From Siphonodentalium dalli (lineage: Eukaryota; Mollusca; Scaphopoda; Gadilida; Siphonodentaliidae), in the NCBI GenBank assembly GCA_032622095.1, contig CP136061.1, forward strand, positions 212,936,373 to 213,000,372: DNA of 64,000 nucleotides, written 5' to 3'. The notes beneath the pieces were generated by a model. The model saw nothing but the letters and a program-made list of their open reading frames with translations. It ran no database searches and was not told the DNA's origin. A program made the position numbers and the translations under genes. How positions within the stretch are numbered: position 1 is the stretch's first letter; every line of letters begins with the position of its first letter. Below, piece by piece: positions 34,441 through 42,696 of the stretch.

Positions 34441-34811
34441 ATTCATTCTACATAACTCTCACGAGTGATAGTTTAATGTTACTTTACCCAGCCAACTCAC
34501 AATGTTGTTTCACAGTGAAATTACCAAAAACCATACATATTGATAAAGAGCTTTGGGAAGTTTCAATGGTTGAACTAATTGTACCATCAGAAACACACAA
34601 CATTATTGGAGACACTTGCATAATAAAAATAAAAACTTCTGTTCCAAGAATTTTACAATACCTGCACAAGTTACCAATAAGTGATGTAGTAATTTCAAAA
34701 ACAGAAAATGGTATAGAATTAAAAATACCAGCAGGAGCATATTCTGGTACAGCACAAAAGCAGATGGAACAAACTTGGTTGATGGTACTGATGAAATTGC
34801 TTTTTCCATAG
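34437..34811 (+). pseudogene. Capsid-related protein N-terminal half (possible minor capsid/penton-like)
   Basis: The frame starts MNSFYITLTSDSLMLLYPAN and has FTVKLPKTIHIDKELWEVSM. This beta-rich opening (F-Y-x-T-L then K-L-P then W-E-V) belongs to a protein that precedes the major capsid gene in animal Polintons, and I regard it as a minor capsid candidate. It stays open to 34,811, but the last ~25 residues look like out-of-frame sequence and the protein is shorter than expected. Immediately afterwards the major capsid C-terminal half begins, so a deletion has removed the end of this gene and the start of the next. Confidence 0.55.
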
Positions 34812-34812
34812 C

Positions 34813-35476
34813 ATGTTCAGTAGTATCGATAAAATAGTGTTTGAAACTGCAGTTTTCAATGTTAGTACAATTACGCTGATGCCAGTAGTAGCAAATAACT
34901 TGAACCAAACAATAATACAGAAACATATGAAAATACCGATTAGAAGAGTTGAAGTGAAAACATTCACTATTGGTGCAGAGCTGAGATCAAAAATTGAAGA
35001 TCACCTTTTTCAAGGACAATTGCCAAAGAGACTTTTCATAGGCTTGGTATCAACAAAGATATGAATGGCGATATTGAAACGAACCCATTCCATTTCCAAC
35101 ACTTCAATCTGAAAAAGCTTGAAGTTAGTCAGGACGGGCATACCATTCATAACAGACCATTTCAACCAAACTTTGCACCAGAACAATGCCTAAGATCTTA
35201 TTTATCACTGTATTAGTCTTCGGGTATGTTTGGACAAAACAAGTACTTTGGTTTGAATCTCGAAAAATACTGAATGGTTATTGTTTCTGGTGTTACGACC
35301 TCACACCTGACCAAGGAGCAGAGGAAGGACATTTGCATCCTATAAAAACCGGTAACATAAGGTTAGAGCTTCAGTTTGCTGTAGCTCTAGTTACAGTGAT
35401 CAACGTGATAGTCTGAGCTGAGTTCGATAACAAAATTTAAATCAACAGTTTGCGAGAAATAATAACAGATTATTAA
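34813..35476 (+). pseudogene. Polinton major capsid protein, C-terminal half, broken
   Basis: The readable blocks in order are IPIRRVEVKTFTIGAELRSK, FQGQLPKRLFIGLV, then after a frameshift near 35,055 NPFHFQHFNLKKLEV, QPNFAPEQCLRSYLSLY, a stop, FGQNKYFGLNLEKY, a frameshift near 35,265, then NGYCFWCYDLTPDQ and GNIRLELQFAVAL, further stops at 35,414 and 35,438, and an end near 35,474. This order and wording match the second half of the double-jelly-roll major capsid protein of animal Polintons (often labelled F54H12.2-like in databases). The first half is missing, with deletion at or before 34,813. It cannot form capsids. Confidence 0.88.
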
Positions 35477-35480
35477 AAGC

Positions 35481-35915
35481 ATGGATGGATTGCATTTGTA
35501 GGAAAAATTGAGACTGCAAGTTGGAGGACTCGATTTCATTCCATATTGTGTTCCTACCCTTGACAAAGTTTTGAAAACTTTCGAGAAATGTTTCGTTCAT
35601 GAAATACAAAATCAAATTTCAAAAGAAGTGACACTCAATTGTGAAGGATGTTAAATAGATCATCCGAGTCAGACACGACATTTACTTTGTCTTTGGACAC
35701 CACCTATACAATGGGCAGATATGTTCATTGATATAGCACTACTTAAATTGAACATTTACCGAGTTATGGAAAAATGGTATCCAGAAATATAATCATTTAC
35801 ACCACAAGAGAAATTTGAGGCATTTTCAAACTTTGGAAAGATATAAAGGAAGTTGTTCATGCAAACTGTAACCAATTTAATTCGGTTTTTGTTGACTTGT
35901 GGTGTGAAAAAGTAA
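35481..35915 (+). pseudogene. Conserved-type Polinton protein (CxxC...DHPSQ), four in-frame stops
   Basis: From ATG 35,481 a single frame runs 145 codons to TAA 35,913 but is cut by stops near 35,499, 35,652, about 35,790 and about 35,840. It includes LNCEGC, then a stop, then IDHPSQTRHLLCLW. The Cys pair followed by HPSQ and His is a recurring signature of a protein encoded after the major capsid gene in animal Polintons and suggests a metal-binding site. There is no frameshift, unlike its neighbours. Function unknown. Confidence 0.65.
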
Positions 35916-35930
35916 AATAATACTACGAAG

Positions 35931-36461
35931 ATGAACACTAGCGAACTTCAGCATATACTAGACAAATCATCCTACCTCTGTTCATTGTATGGTGTGGTGT
36001 GTGCAAAAGATCTGTTACAATACGAGAAACCTCATCATGTAAAAGCACACATAGTAAATACACACACGTCAGAAAAACCAGGAGAACACTGGGTTGCAAT
36101 TTTCTTCAATGGAAATATTGCAACATATTTCGATTCGTTTAGGATACCAGTTATTGATAAATATATCAAATCATTTATTCAAAGAAATTCGATCGAATGT
36201 CAAATAAACGTTGGGCGGTTTTAACATCACGGTACAAACGTGTGCGGTATCTACTGCATATTTGCTTTACATTTCTTGAGAAGCGGATATGGTATAAAAG
36301 TATTAGTTGACATGAATTTTTATGGTGACTACTTCAAAAATGATAGAAAAGTATTTGATTGGTTTCATAGAAACTATGAGCCCTTACGAAAAGAATCAGA
36401 AACATTACCCAAAACATGTATTTCACAAACTTGTAAGACTTACTGTGAATTTCATTATTGA
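35931..36461 (+). pseudogene. Adenain/Ulp1-like cysteine protease, one in-frame stop
   Basis: One frame from ATG 35,931 to 36,461 (about 176 codons) is broken only by a TAA at 36,222-36,224. The catalytic triad is visible: His in GEHWVAIFF (about 36,088), Asp in TYFDSFRIP (about 36,130), and Cys in VCGIYC (36,243). The stop falls in the short stretch before the catalytic Cys, where this family keeps its oxyanion-hole glutamine. Known role: maturation of capsid proteins. It lies last in the capsid gene cluster, a usual place for it. This is the least damaged of the large genes. Confidence 0.93.
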
Positions 36462-36727
36462 TGAAATGTGTTCATTGCCAATTATTTAAATATGTTAAAA
36501 TCATAATCAATTGTATATATGTTGATTGTTAATTATTGATTAAATGTATTACCAAATGTAAAATATGTTCATTGCATTACCAATTATTGATTGTAAATAT
36601 GATAAATTCATGATCAGTTGTAAATATGTTGATTCTTAATTCAAAAATAAAAGTTATGTTGTTGAAAAACAGTGTCTGTTTTTAATGATCGTCTTCGGCA
36701 ATGTCGATGAAGATCTTAATTCACCAA
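36462..36727. other. AT-rich 3' region with short repeats and polyA signal
   Basis: TTGTAAATATG, ATTATTGATT and TTCATTG motifs recur several times. AAAAATAAAAG near 36,642 could be a polyadenylation signal for the capsid-protease transcripts. No coding sequence. Confidence 0.45.
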
Positions 36728-36800
36728 CAAAACAAAAAAACACATTTGAATTGACGTTCGGGAAAAATTGGTAGAAAAACACAAAGACGTCCGCGCGTTT
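36728..36800 (+). promoter_or_regulatory. Candidate promoter block, right copy of a direct repeat
   Basis: Same-strand copy of 26,710-26,795 (GACGTTCGGGAAAAA, then GAAAAACACAAAGACGTCCG). It precedes the ATG at 36,843 by under 100 bases. TATCTCATATCATT downstream also echoes the left copy (CATCTCATATAATT). Confidence 0.4.
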
Positions 36801-36842
36801 TACATATAACAAAATCCCATTATCTCATATCATTTCTCCACG

Positions 36843-37019
36843 ATGGAATACGCTGCTACTGATTTTGGATCTTATGTGAGAGTCATCCGTGTATCGGCCC
36901 CGAGGGACATAGTGGTGTGGAAGACCCTTTCCTGTGCAGTGTATGGCACAGGTGAAAATTTTAACTTTTTCACTCCTGTCTGTACAGCGTGGGCTTTCAA
37001 CCCCACACTGTTCAACTGA
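36843..37019 (+). CDS. Small Polinton ORF near the right end, unknown (58 aa)
   Basis: ATG 36,843 to TGA 37,017. The reading starts MEYAATDFGSYVRVIRVSAP and has CAVYGTGENFNFFTPVCTAW, a beta-like, aromatic-rich segment. No family is recognised. The position just behind the repeated promoter block argues that it is a real gene. A second frame (37,045-37,254, one base out of phase) follows and may be its continuation after a frameshift. Confidence 0.4.
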   Translation: MEYAATDFGSYVRVIRVSAPRDIVVWKTLSCAVYGTGENFNFFTPVCTAWAFNPTLFN

Positions 37020-37044
37020 TACAAGATAGAACACATCGAATGAC

Positions 37045-37254
37045 TTGGCACAACAGATCTGCTCACAACAGATTGCTCATGATAGCGGCAATCCTTCTAC
37101 AGAGAAAGCTCAACTTTTGGAGAGAGAAAATGAAATACACATTAGACGTATCCCCATTGAAGGATGTGAGTGTACCGAAATGTATATTTCCATCTCTCAT
37201 CGAGGGTACGCTTGTTTCGGGAGTTGGATCAAGAGGGTGGATTTGAGTTCATAA
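37045..37254 (+). CDS. Unknown ORF following 36,843 in a shifted frame
   Basis: 69 codons with a charged, coiled-coil-like stretch (STEKAQLLERENEIHIRRIP) and a Cys-containing tail (EGCECTEMYISISHRG). The start codon is uncertain: the frame opens further upstream, after a stop near 37,026. It is either the C-terminal part of the preceding gene or a separate small protein. No function can be assigned. Confidence 0.35.
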   Translation: MAQQICSQQIAHDSGNPSTEKAQLLERENEIHIRRIPIEGCECTEMYISISHRGYACFGSWIKRVDLSS

Positions 37255-37361
37255 AGACCCCTTATCCACTTTTCATGTGATCTGACATAAAACGGCCCTT
37301 TTCAGGGCCACCCAAAACCTGATATAAGATGACTCTTGCATGCACATTTCACACCGCTAGC

Positions 37362-37566
37362 GTCTTCGAATTTATACGAAGACTTTCGCTTTTGTTAAAA
37401 AATGCACTGGTAAAGTAGCACAATTTACTAATGCTTCGATTTGTTCTCGGTATTATTCTAAGTTCAGTGTGTCCAGCGAAGTGGAACGCCCTTCGCTTAC
37501 CACACTGCCATTAGAATCCGAGAAAAATCGAAGCATTAGTAAATTATGCTCTTTTCTGTCAAAACC
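37362..37566. repeat. Extra copy of a TIR block in the right end
   Basis: This ~205-bp block repeats, in the same orientation, the TIR segment at 37,687-37,881, including its hairpin (TTTACTAATGCTTCGATTTG with its inverse near 37,530) and TTCAGTGTGTCCAG. The left TIR has only one copy. The right end has therefore gained a tandem duplication. Confidence 0.8.
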
Positions 37567-38349
37567 ATCATATTTCTACGAATAAAACACCGATTTGACT
37601 CGGAGAAATTTTATATGAACCATTTTACCATTATCTGATAACATATTTCACTGAAAGGTAACATCTACGACTACATTTTACAACGCTATCGTCTTCGAAT
37701 TTATTCGAAGACGCTTGACGCTTTTGTTAAAAAATGCACTGGTAAAGTAGCACAATTTACTAATTTTTCTCGGTATTATTCTAAGTTCAGTGTGTCCAGA
37801 AGCCCTTCGCTTACCACACTGCCATTAGAATCCGAGAAAAACGAAGCATTAGTAAATTATGCTCTTTTCTGTCAAAAACCCATTCGAAGCGCTTACCTTA
37901 CTCGTTGGAGTCTAACACAACCTCTGGACCGACGAACCCGGCCCTGTGCGGCCACTCTGGCCCACCCCCTCGCTGTCTGCCACTCTGACCCATGGGCCAG
38001 AGTGGCAGACCAAGGTTCTGGGACCTGGCACTCTGGCACACCCCCTCGCTCGGGGCCACTCTGGCCCATGGGTCAGAGTGGCAGACCCAGGTTCTGGGAC
38101 CTGGCACTCTTGCCCACCACCTCGCTCGGGGCCACTCTGCCAGGCCTGGCACTATGACCCAATGCCAGAGTGCCATAAATTTGCTGGGGGCGGTCACTCT
38201 GGCCCACTTCCGCTGTCTGCCACTCTGGCCCATGGGCCAGAGTGACCGACCCAGAACTGTCTGGCCCAACATGGCAGACCCAGGTTCTGGGACCTGACAC
38301 TCTTACCCACCCCACTCTGGCGTGGGCGAGAGTGGGTGCCAATACTACT
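37556..38349 (-). repeat. Polinton right terminal inverted repeat
   Basis: Reverse complement of 25,960-26,705 with indels. The inner part keeps CTAACACAACCTCTGGACCG, complementary to the left end at about 26,305-26,330. The outer part is the GC-rich CCACTCTGGCCCA minisatellite with a different number and order of units from the left end. Confidence 0.88.
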
Positions 38350-38355
38350 CTCGAC
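38350..38355. repeat. Polinton target-site duplication, right copy
   Basis: CTCGAC, identical to 25,954-25,959. Confidence 0.92.
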
Positions 38356-38987
38356 CAATGGAAGTTACCTGATGAGGTCCGGTGACCGATCTTTATTTAT
38401 TGTAAAGATCTTTAAGTCGTCGCCTGTTCTATCAAACTGTCTGTCGTGACTACAACAAGCCTATGCATTGTATTCGCGGCGCACTCTTTGATTGACCAAT
38501 TATGCACTCCCGTTCATTCGATCAAATTATTTTTCCGCCGAGGTGAGCATTATACTAATACGTAGCGATATGGAAGACATGGGCGATACGTCATGCCAAA
38601 GATATAAACGTTAATAATTAAACAAATAATTAATGTAATACCTAGTATGCGCCAAACTAAAATTTCAGAGCGGGGTGTATTCGGACGAGCTGCATGGGCA
38701 TTTACTATGTCGGCGAAATCCTGCAGTTACTCTCCTGAACAGTGGCAAATTTATTACCCCCCCCCCTCACCAACACAATGAAAACATTTGATTCAACGAC
38801 AGAACGCGTTTTACAGCGCAGACAACAATTAACATATATTTAAAGGAAATAAAGGTCGATAACCGGACCCCATTGAATAACTTACATTGGTCGAAAGTTC
38901 AGACCAGGTTTGTAAGACTGACCACACAGTTAATTGGTAAGAGAAACTCTGACTAAGTTTCTCGGGCTGATTGGGTGTTATAAATAT

Positions 38988-39044
38988 GTTATAAGCACGG
39001 CGTCCGATTTAAAAGCGAAATAAATCGGACGCCGTGCTTATAAC
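38988..39044. repeat. Perfect hairpin
   Basis: The 24-bp arm beginning GTTATAAGCACGGCGTCC (38,988-39,011) is exactly inverted at 39,021-39,044, with a 9-base loop. Confidence 0.92.
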
Positions 39045-39045
39045 G

Positions 39046-40032
39046 TATATCATGAATTCCACGAAAAGGCGGCCATGGATACCGATAATGGGTATTTGCA
39101 TCATTAGCATGTCATCGGGGAATGTTGTTGCTTCTTCTGTATTTCATTATTACTATCCAATGAATATATTTTGGAATGGTCATTGCCCTCACTATACAAT
39201 CTCGTAAACACCAGATAGTGTGTGACTGGGGATCAATGATGCGCGCATGCGCAGTCAACGCATAATTTCATATTTTGCCAAATAAGGTAAAATGTACCAA
39301 AATATCATTTTCAAGCAGCTCAAGGGTCATTCTAGGTTAATAGTGAGGCATGTGTGGAATTGTTATTTTTCTCACATTTCCCATATCACAATCTGCCTCA
39401 ATTACCATAGTATCCCCTTTTTGCACATATATTTTAGTAAAATGACGGTTTAACCCCTACCAACAACCCGTTTCTAAGGTAAAAACAGTCGCATAGCAAC
39501 CGTTGCCATGGAAAGTATTTTCGTGATTGCCCCCATATCTGAAAATAATACGTGGGACCTAATATACACATGTGCCAAGTTGTATGCTTTTATGACAATG
39601 TCCGCACTTGTTACACAAAAATCTATACCTAAAAAAAATCCGTCACGGCGAACAAACCGAGTTAACTAGTAATATACACACAAGTGTGTGACAATGCGGC
39701 TTTTTTCTACAAGTATAATGTATCTACTTTACTAATTGGGAACTTTTTCCAGGTCAGCTTGGCTGAAGGAGCAGGGTTCTTCAATAGTACGGACCTACCC
39801 TCATATTGATGGCACTTTTTTGGTGATTCCGTCACGGACACAATTTGACCCAGAGTGAGATGATACTTAAATACACATATAGTTGTATAAAATCAAACAA
39901 CTTAGTATAGTATGTACAATGTTTTTTATTTTAAGCGGTACCCTACTGGTCATAATTTTAGATTTTATAGGCCACAGAAAAGTGAAATTCCGTAAAATTT
40001 GGTGATTCCGTCACGCTGGAATTCATGATATA
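39046..40032. mobile_element. Possible small element bounded by 16-bp inverted repeats
   Basis: TATATCATGAATTCCA at 39,046-39,061 is exactly inverted at 40,017-40,032. The interior has no coding sequence but carries the repeated CCGTCACG motif. It directly abuts the hairpin at 38,988-39,044. No target duplication could be confirmed. Confidence 0.4.
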
Positions 40033-40586
40033 TATAAACTCATGGCTGAGTTACGCAGGCGCAGGGACAAAAACTCATGATGTCCAGCTAAACAAAGATT
40101 GATAATTATAGAAAGTAAAAGGCGAGCAACGTCATTGTGCCCTTTTTTTATATTCCTGATGGTGAACATCCATGGTGCATACCAAATGTCATTGACATTT
40201 GATAAACCATGGCTGAGATATATGCACGACCCGATAGAAAACCACTGTTTGCAAATAAATAAAGAAGGATGAATCTATAACTGAATACAAGGCGAAAAAA
40301 GTCATTGTGCTCTTTCAAGCAGTCCCAATGGCGAACTTTTATACCAAACGTCATTCTGATCAGAAAACCCTCGGCCCGGATGGACGGACGGACCGACGCA
40401 CAAAGTAACAGTCAGACCGGTAGTGTAACGAAGTCAATCAAGCATACCCCCCCCCCCCCCGCACAAACATTTTTTTTCGAACACCATAAGCGTACAATGT
40501 GCTTCACTAAAATTAAAAAATTTAAATAAAAAGAAGACTGTGTCCTTCTTACGGAAGCACTGTAGCGCCACAAATAAAATAATAAT

Positions 40587-40800
40587 TACGGCGTTTAAAC
40601 GCCCTATTACGGCGTTTAAACGCCCTAATTACGGCGTTTAAACGCCCTAATACTGCGTTTAAACGCCCTAATTACGGCGTTTAAACGCCCTAATACGGCG
40701 TTTAAACGCCCTATTACGGCGTTTAAACGCCATAATTACGGCGTTTAAACGCCCTATTACGGCGTTTAAACGCCCTAATTACGGCGTTTAAACGCCCTAA
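40587..40800. repeat. GGCGTTTAAACGCC array, left
   Basis: About ten units of a 14-bp perfect palindrome, each separated by 5-8 bases (CTATTAC, CTAATTAC). Its mirror array of about 13 units is at 41,870-42,150. Confidence 0.95.
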
Positions 40801-41394
40801 TGCGACATATATGGAATGACTAGTGAACCTTCGGACTGAACCTTCGGACTACTGAACCCTACCCGATCAATGTCTGAACAGAATGAGGTCCCCTAGCAAA
40901 GGGTGAATTTGGTGATGCTAGCCGCTATGCGGGGTAATATCTCTAAATTCACCCTCTGGGGACCTCATTCTGCAAATGTCAGGCACCTTATTTCCGGGCT
41001 TGATATCACCACTGGTATATGCGTTGGTTTGGGTGCAATGTGTCTAACCGTGAAACATGTGGTCCCCTGCTATAAGCATATACCCTTCGCTATGCGCATG
41101 TTCGACTACGATTAATGTTTCTGACTCTATCACCCTATAACCGATGGCCTTTATTCGGGTAGGTAAAGTCTATGGGGTGAGGTACATTTTGGAATGGCTC
41201 CCTTTGTAAAATGTATTAACGCAGTTTAGTTCAGATAATGACTATTTCCATTGTCGTGAATGTGATTTCGCTGTAGTTGGCTAAAATGTCCATGCTATGA
41301 CATCATTCACTGAGGAGGGCTATAGCCCACCTAGGCTGATTGAGGATGGTTGGTCTTAGCCCGCCCGGATTTCTGAGAATGCCAGCCCTGGAAA

Positions 41395-41512
41395 GCCCAT
41401 AACTCCGAAGGCCCGATTCTCCGAAACCCCATAATTCCGAAGGCCCGATTCTCCGAAAGCCCGATTCTCCGTAAGCCCATAACTCCGAGGGCCCGATTCT
41501 CCGAAAATCCAA
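41395..41512. repeat. Minisatellite in the foldback loop
   Basis: Units of GCCCGATTCTCCGAAAGCCC and variants with CATAACTCCGAAG alternate five to six times. Confidence 0.8.
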
Positions 41513-42196
41513 AATGAACTAGAATGCACTCAAAACACCCCCATGTAGTCGAACATGCACATAGCGAAGAGTATATGCTTATAGCAGGGGACCACATGTT
41601 TCACGGTTAGACACATTGCACCCAAACCAACGCATATACCAGTGGTGGTATCAAGCCCGGAAATAAGGTGCCTGACATTTGCAGAATGAGTTCCCCAGAG
41701 GTTGAATTTAGAGATATTACCCCGCATAGCGGCTAGCTTCACCAAATTCACCCTTTGCTAGGGGACCTCATTCTGTTCAGTCGTCCGAAGGTTCAGTCCG
41801 AAGGTTCAGTCCGAAGGTTCAGTCCGAAGGTTCAGTCCGAAGGTTCACTAGTCATTCCATATATGTCGCATTAGGGCGTTTAAATGCCGTATAATTAGGG
41901 CGTTTAAACGCCGTAATTAGGGCGTTTAAACGCCGTAATTAGGGCGTTTAAACGCCGTACTAGGGCGTTTAAACGCCGTATTAGGGCTTTTAAACGCCGT
42001 AATTAGGGCGTTTAAACGCCGTATTAGGGCGTTTAAACGCCGTAATTGGGCGTTTAAACGCCGTAATTAGGGCGTTTAAACGCCGTAATTAGGGCGTTTA
42101 AACGCCGTATTAGGGCGTTTAAACGCCCTAATAGGGCGTTTAAACGCCGTAATTATTATTTTATTTGTGGCGCTACAGTGCTTCCGTACCTTCTTT

Positions 42197-42696
42197 AGTG
42201 TAAACAATATTTATTTGAACAAAAACACCAGAACATGACCTTGATAATTTCCACGCACAAATGTGGTAGTTGAATTGAGATAGGATAACACGATGTGTTG
42301 CGTTTATGTCAGTCATTCATTTATTCAGGTCATGTTTACAGAACTTCACTGTGCAATTGAATTTAACCGACATGCTCATATAAAATTAATTCAATCTGTA
42401 ACATGTTGGGGGATTCCCTGTAGGGATTATTTGTTTAATTTATCGCATGTATATTCCTTGAATTCTGCACCAAAGGGTAAACCATACACACTGTTAAGGG
42501 ATCATTATTGGACGTAACGGATATAAGTAATTGGTGTGAGGGAGCACAGAACATTGTGAATTCAAGTTAAGTCGTTACCCTGGATAGCTAAATGGTGATT
42601 AACTTCGTTTTCTAAAACTTGGCGTCAGACGCGTATATAGCAGAGCCTATATCACAGTTAGCAGGTGACGGCTTCAACAATAGTACTGCAGCATCG
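42197..42696. other. Upstream region of the Toll-like receptor gene
   Basis: No clear TATA box or splice acceptor was identified. A frame in phase with the receptor is open back to 42,619 but has no ATG there. A 5' non-coding exon further upstream is possible. Confidence 0.35.

Larger units (their letters stand above)
25960..38349 (+). mobile_element. Polinton/Maverick element, 12,390 bp, decayed
   Basis: The element opens AGTAGTATTGGC and closes GCCAATACTACT (perfect 12-bp inverted termini), sits between 6-bp CTCGAC duplications, and has TIRs of about 0.75-1 kb. Gene remnants in order: small plus-strand ORF, zinc-knuckle ORF (minus), DNA polymerase B N-terminus (plus), DNA polymerase B remainder (minus), an unknown gene, packaging ATPase, four small conserved-type genes, integrase, two-TM protein, capsid-related protein, major capsid C-terminal half, CxxC/HPSQ gene, protease, and a terminal ORF. 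This is the standard animal Polinton gene set. Most genes carry stops, frameshifts or deletions, so the copy cannot replicate or package on its own. Size is at the short end for the group, consistent with the deletions seen. Confidence 0.96.
38356..40550. other. No gene; palindromic elements
   Basis: A perfect hairpin lies at 38,988-39,044, and an inverted 16-bp pair lies at 39,046-39,061 and 40,017-40,032. Motifs with TGATTCCGTCACG occur at about 39,824 and 40,003, and a related AATCCGTCACGGCG at about 39,638. Poly-C runs lie at about 38,757 and 40,447. Frames at 40,148-40,529 are not convincing. Confidence 0.5.
40551..42188. mobile_element. Foldback element with palindromic minisatellite arms
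   Basis: The outer ends ACGGAAGCACTGTAGCGCCA (40,551) and TGGCGCTACAGTGCTTCCGT (ending 42,187) are perfect inverted copies. Next come arrays of TTACGGCGTTTAAACGCCCTAA units: about 10 on the left, and about 13 units in inverse orientation on the right (41,870-42,150). Then come TCACTAGTCATTCC and CCGAAGGTTCAGT repeats, then ~220 bp arms (40,895-41,115 and 41,530-41,755). The ~400-bp loop holds a CCGATTCTCCGAAAGCCC minisatellite (about 41,395-41,510). CCTTCTT occurs next to both ends (40,544-40,550 and 42,189-42,195), consistent with a target duplication of about 7 bp. No transposase. Confidence 0.9.

Noticed and set aside
25960-38349. Possibility that the capsid and polymerase genes represent a recent animal virus integration
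   Set aside because: The 6-bp duplication, long TIRs, integrase and gene order are those of Polintons, an endogenous transposon lineage; damage shows it is old and inactive.
40903-41751. Two similar ~70-codon frames on opposite strands (40,903-41,115 and 41,530-41,751) as a duplicated gene
   Set aside because: They are the two inner arms of the foldback read in mirror; their similarity follows from the inverted repeat and needs no coding function.
40587-42150. Regularly spaced short palindromic repeats resembling a CRISPR array
   Set aside because: Repeats are 14 bp with 5-8 bp spacers of near-constant AT sequence, mirrored in a foldback, in animal DNA with no cas genes.
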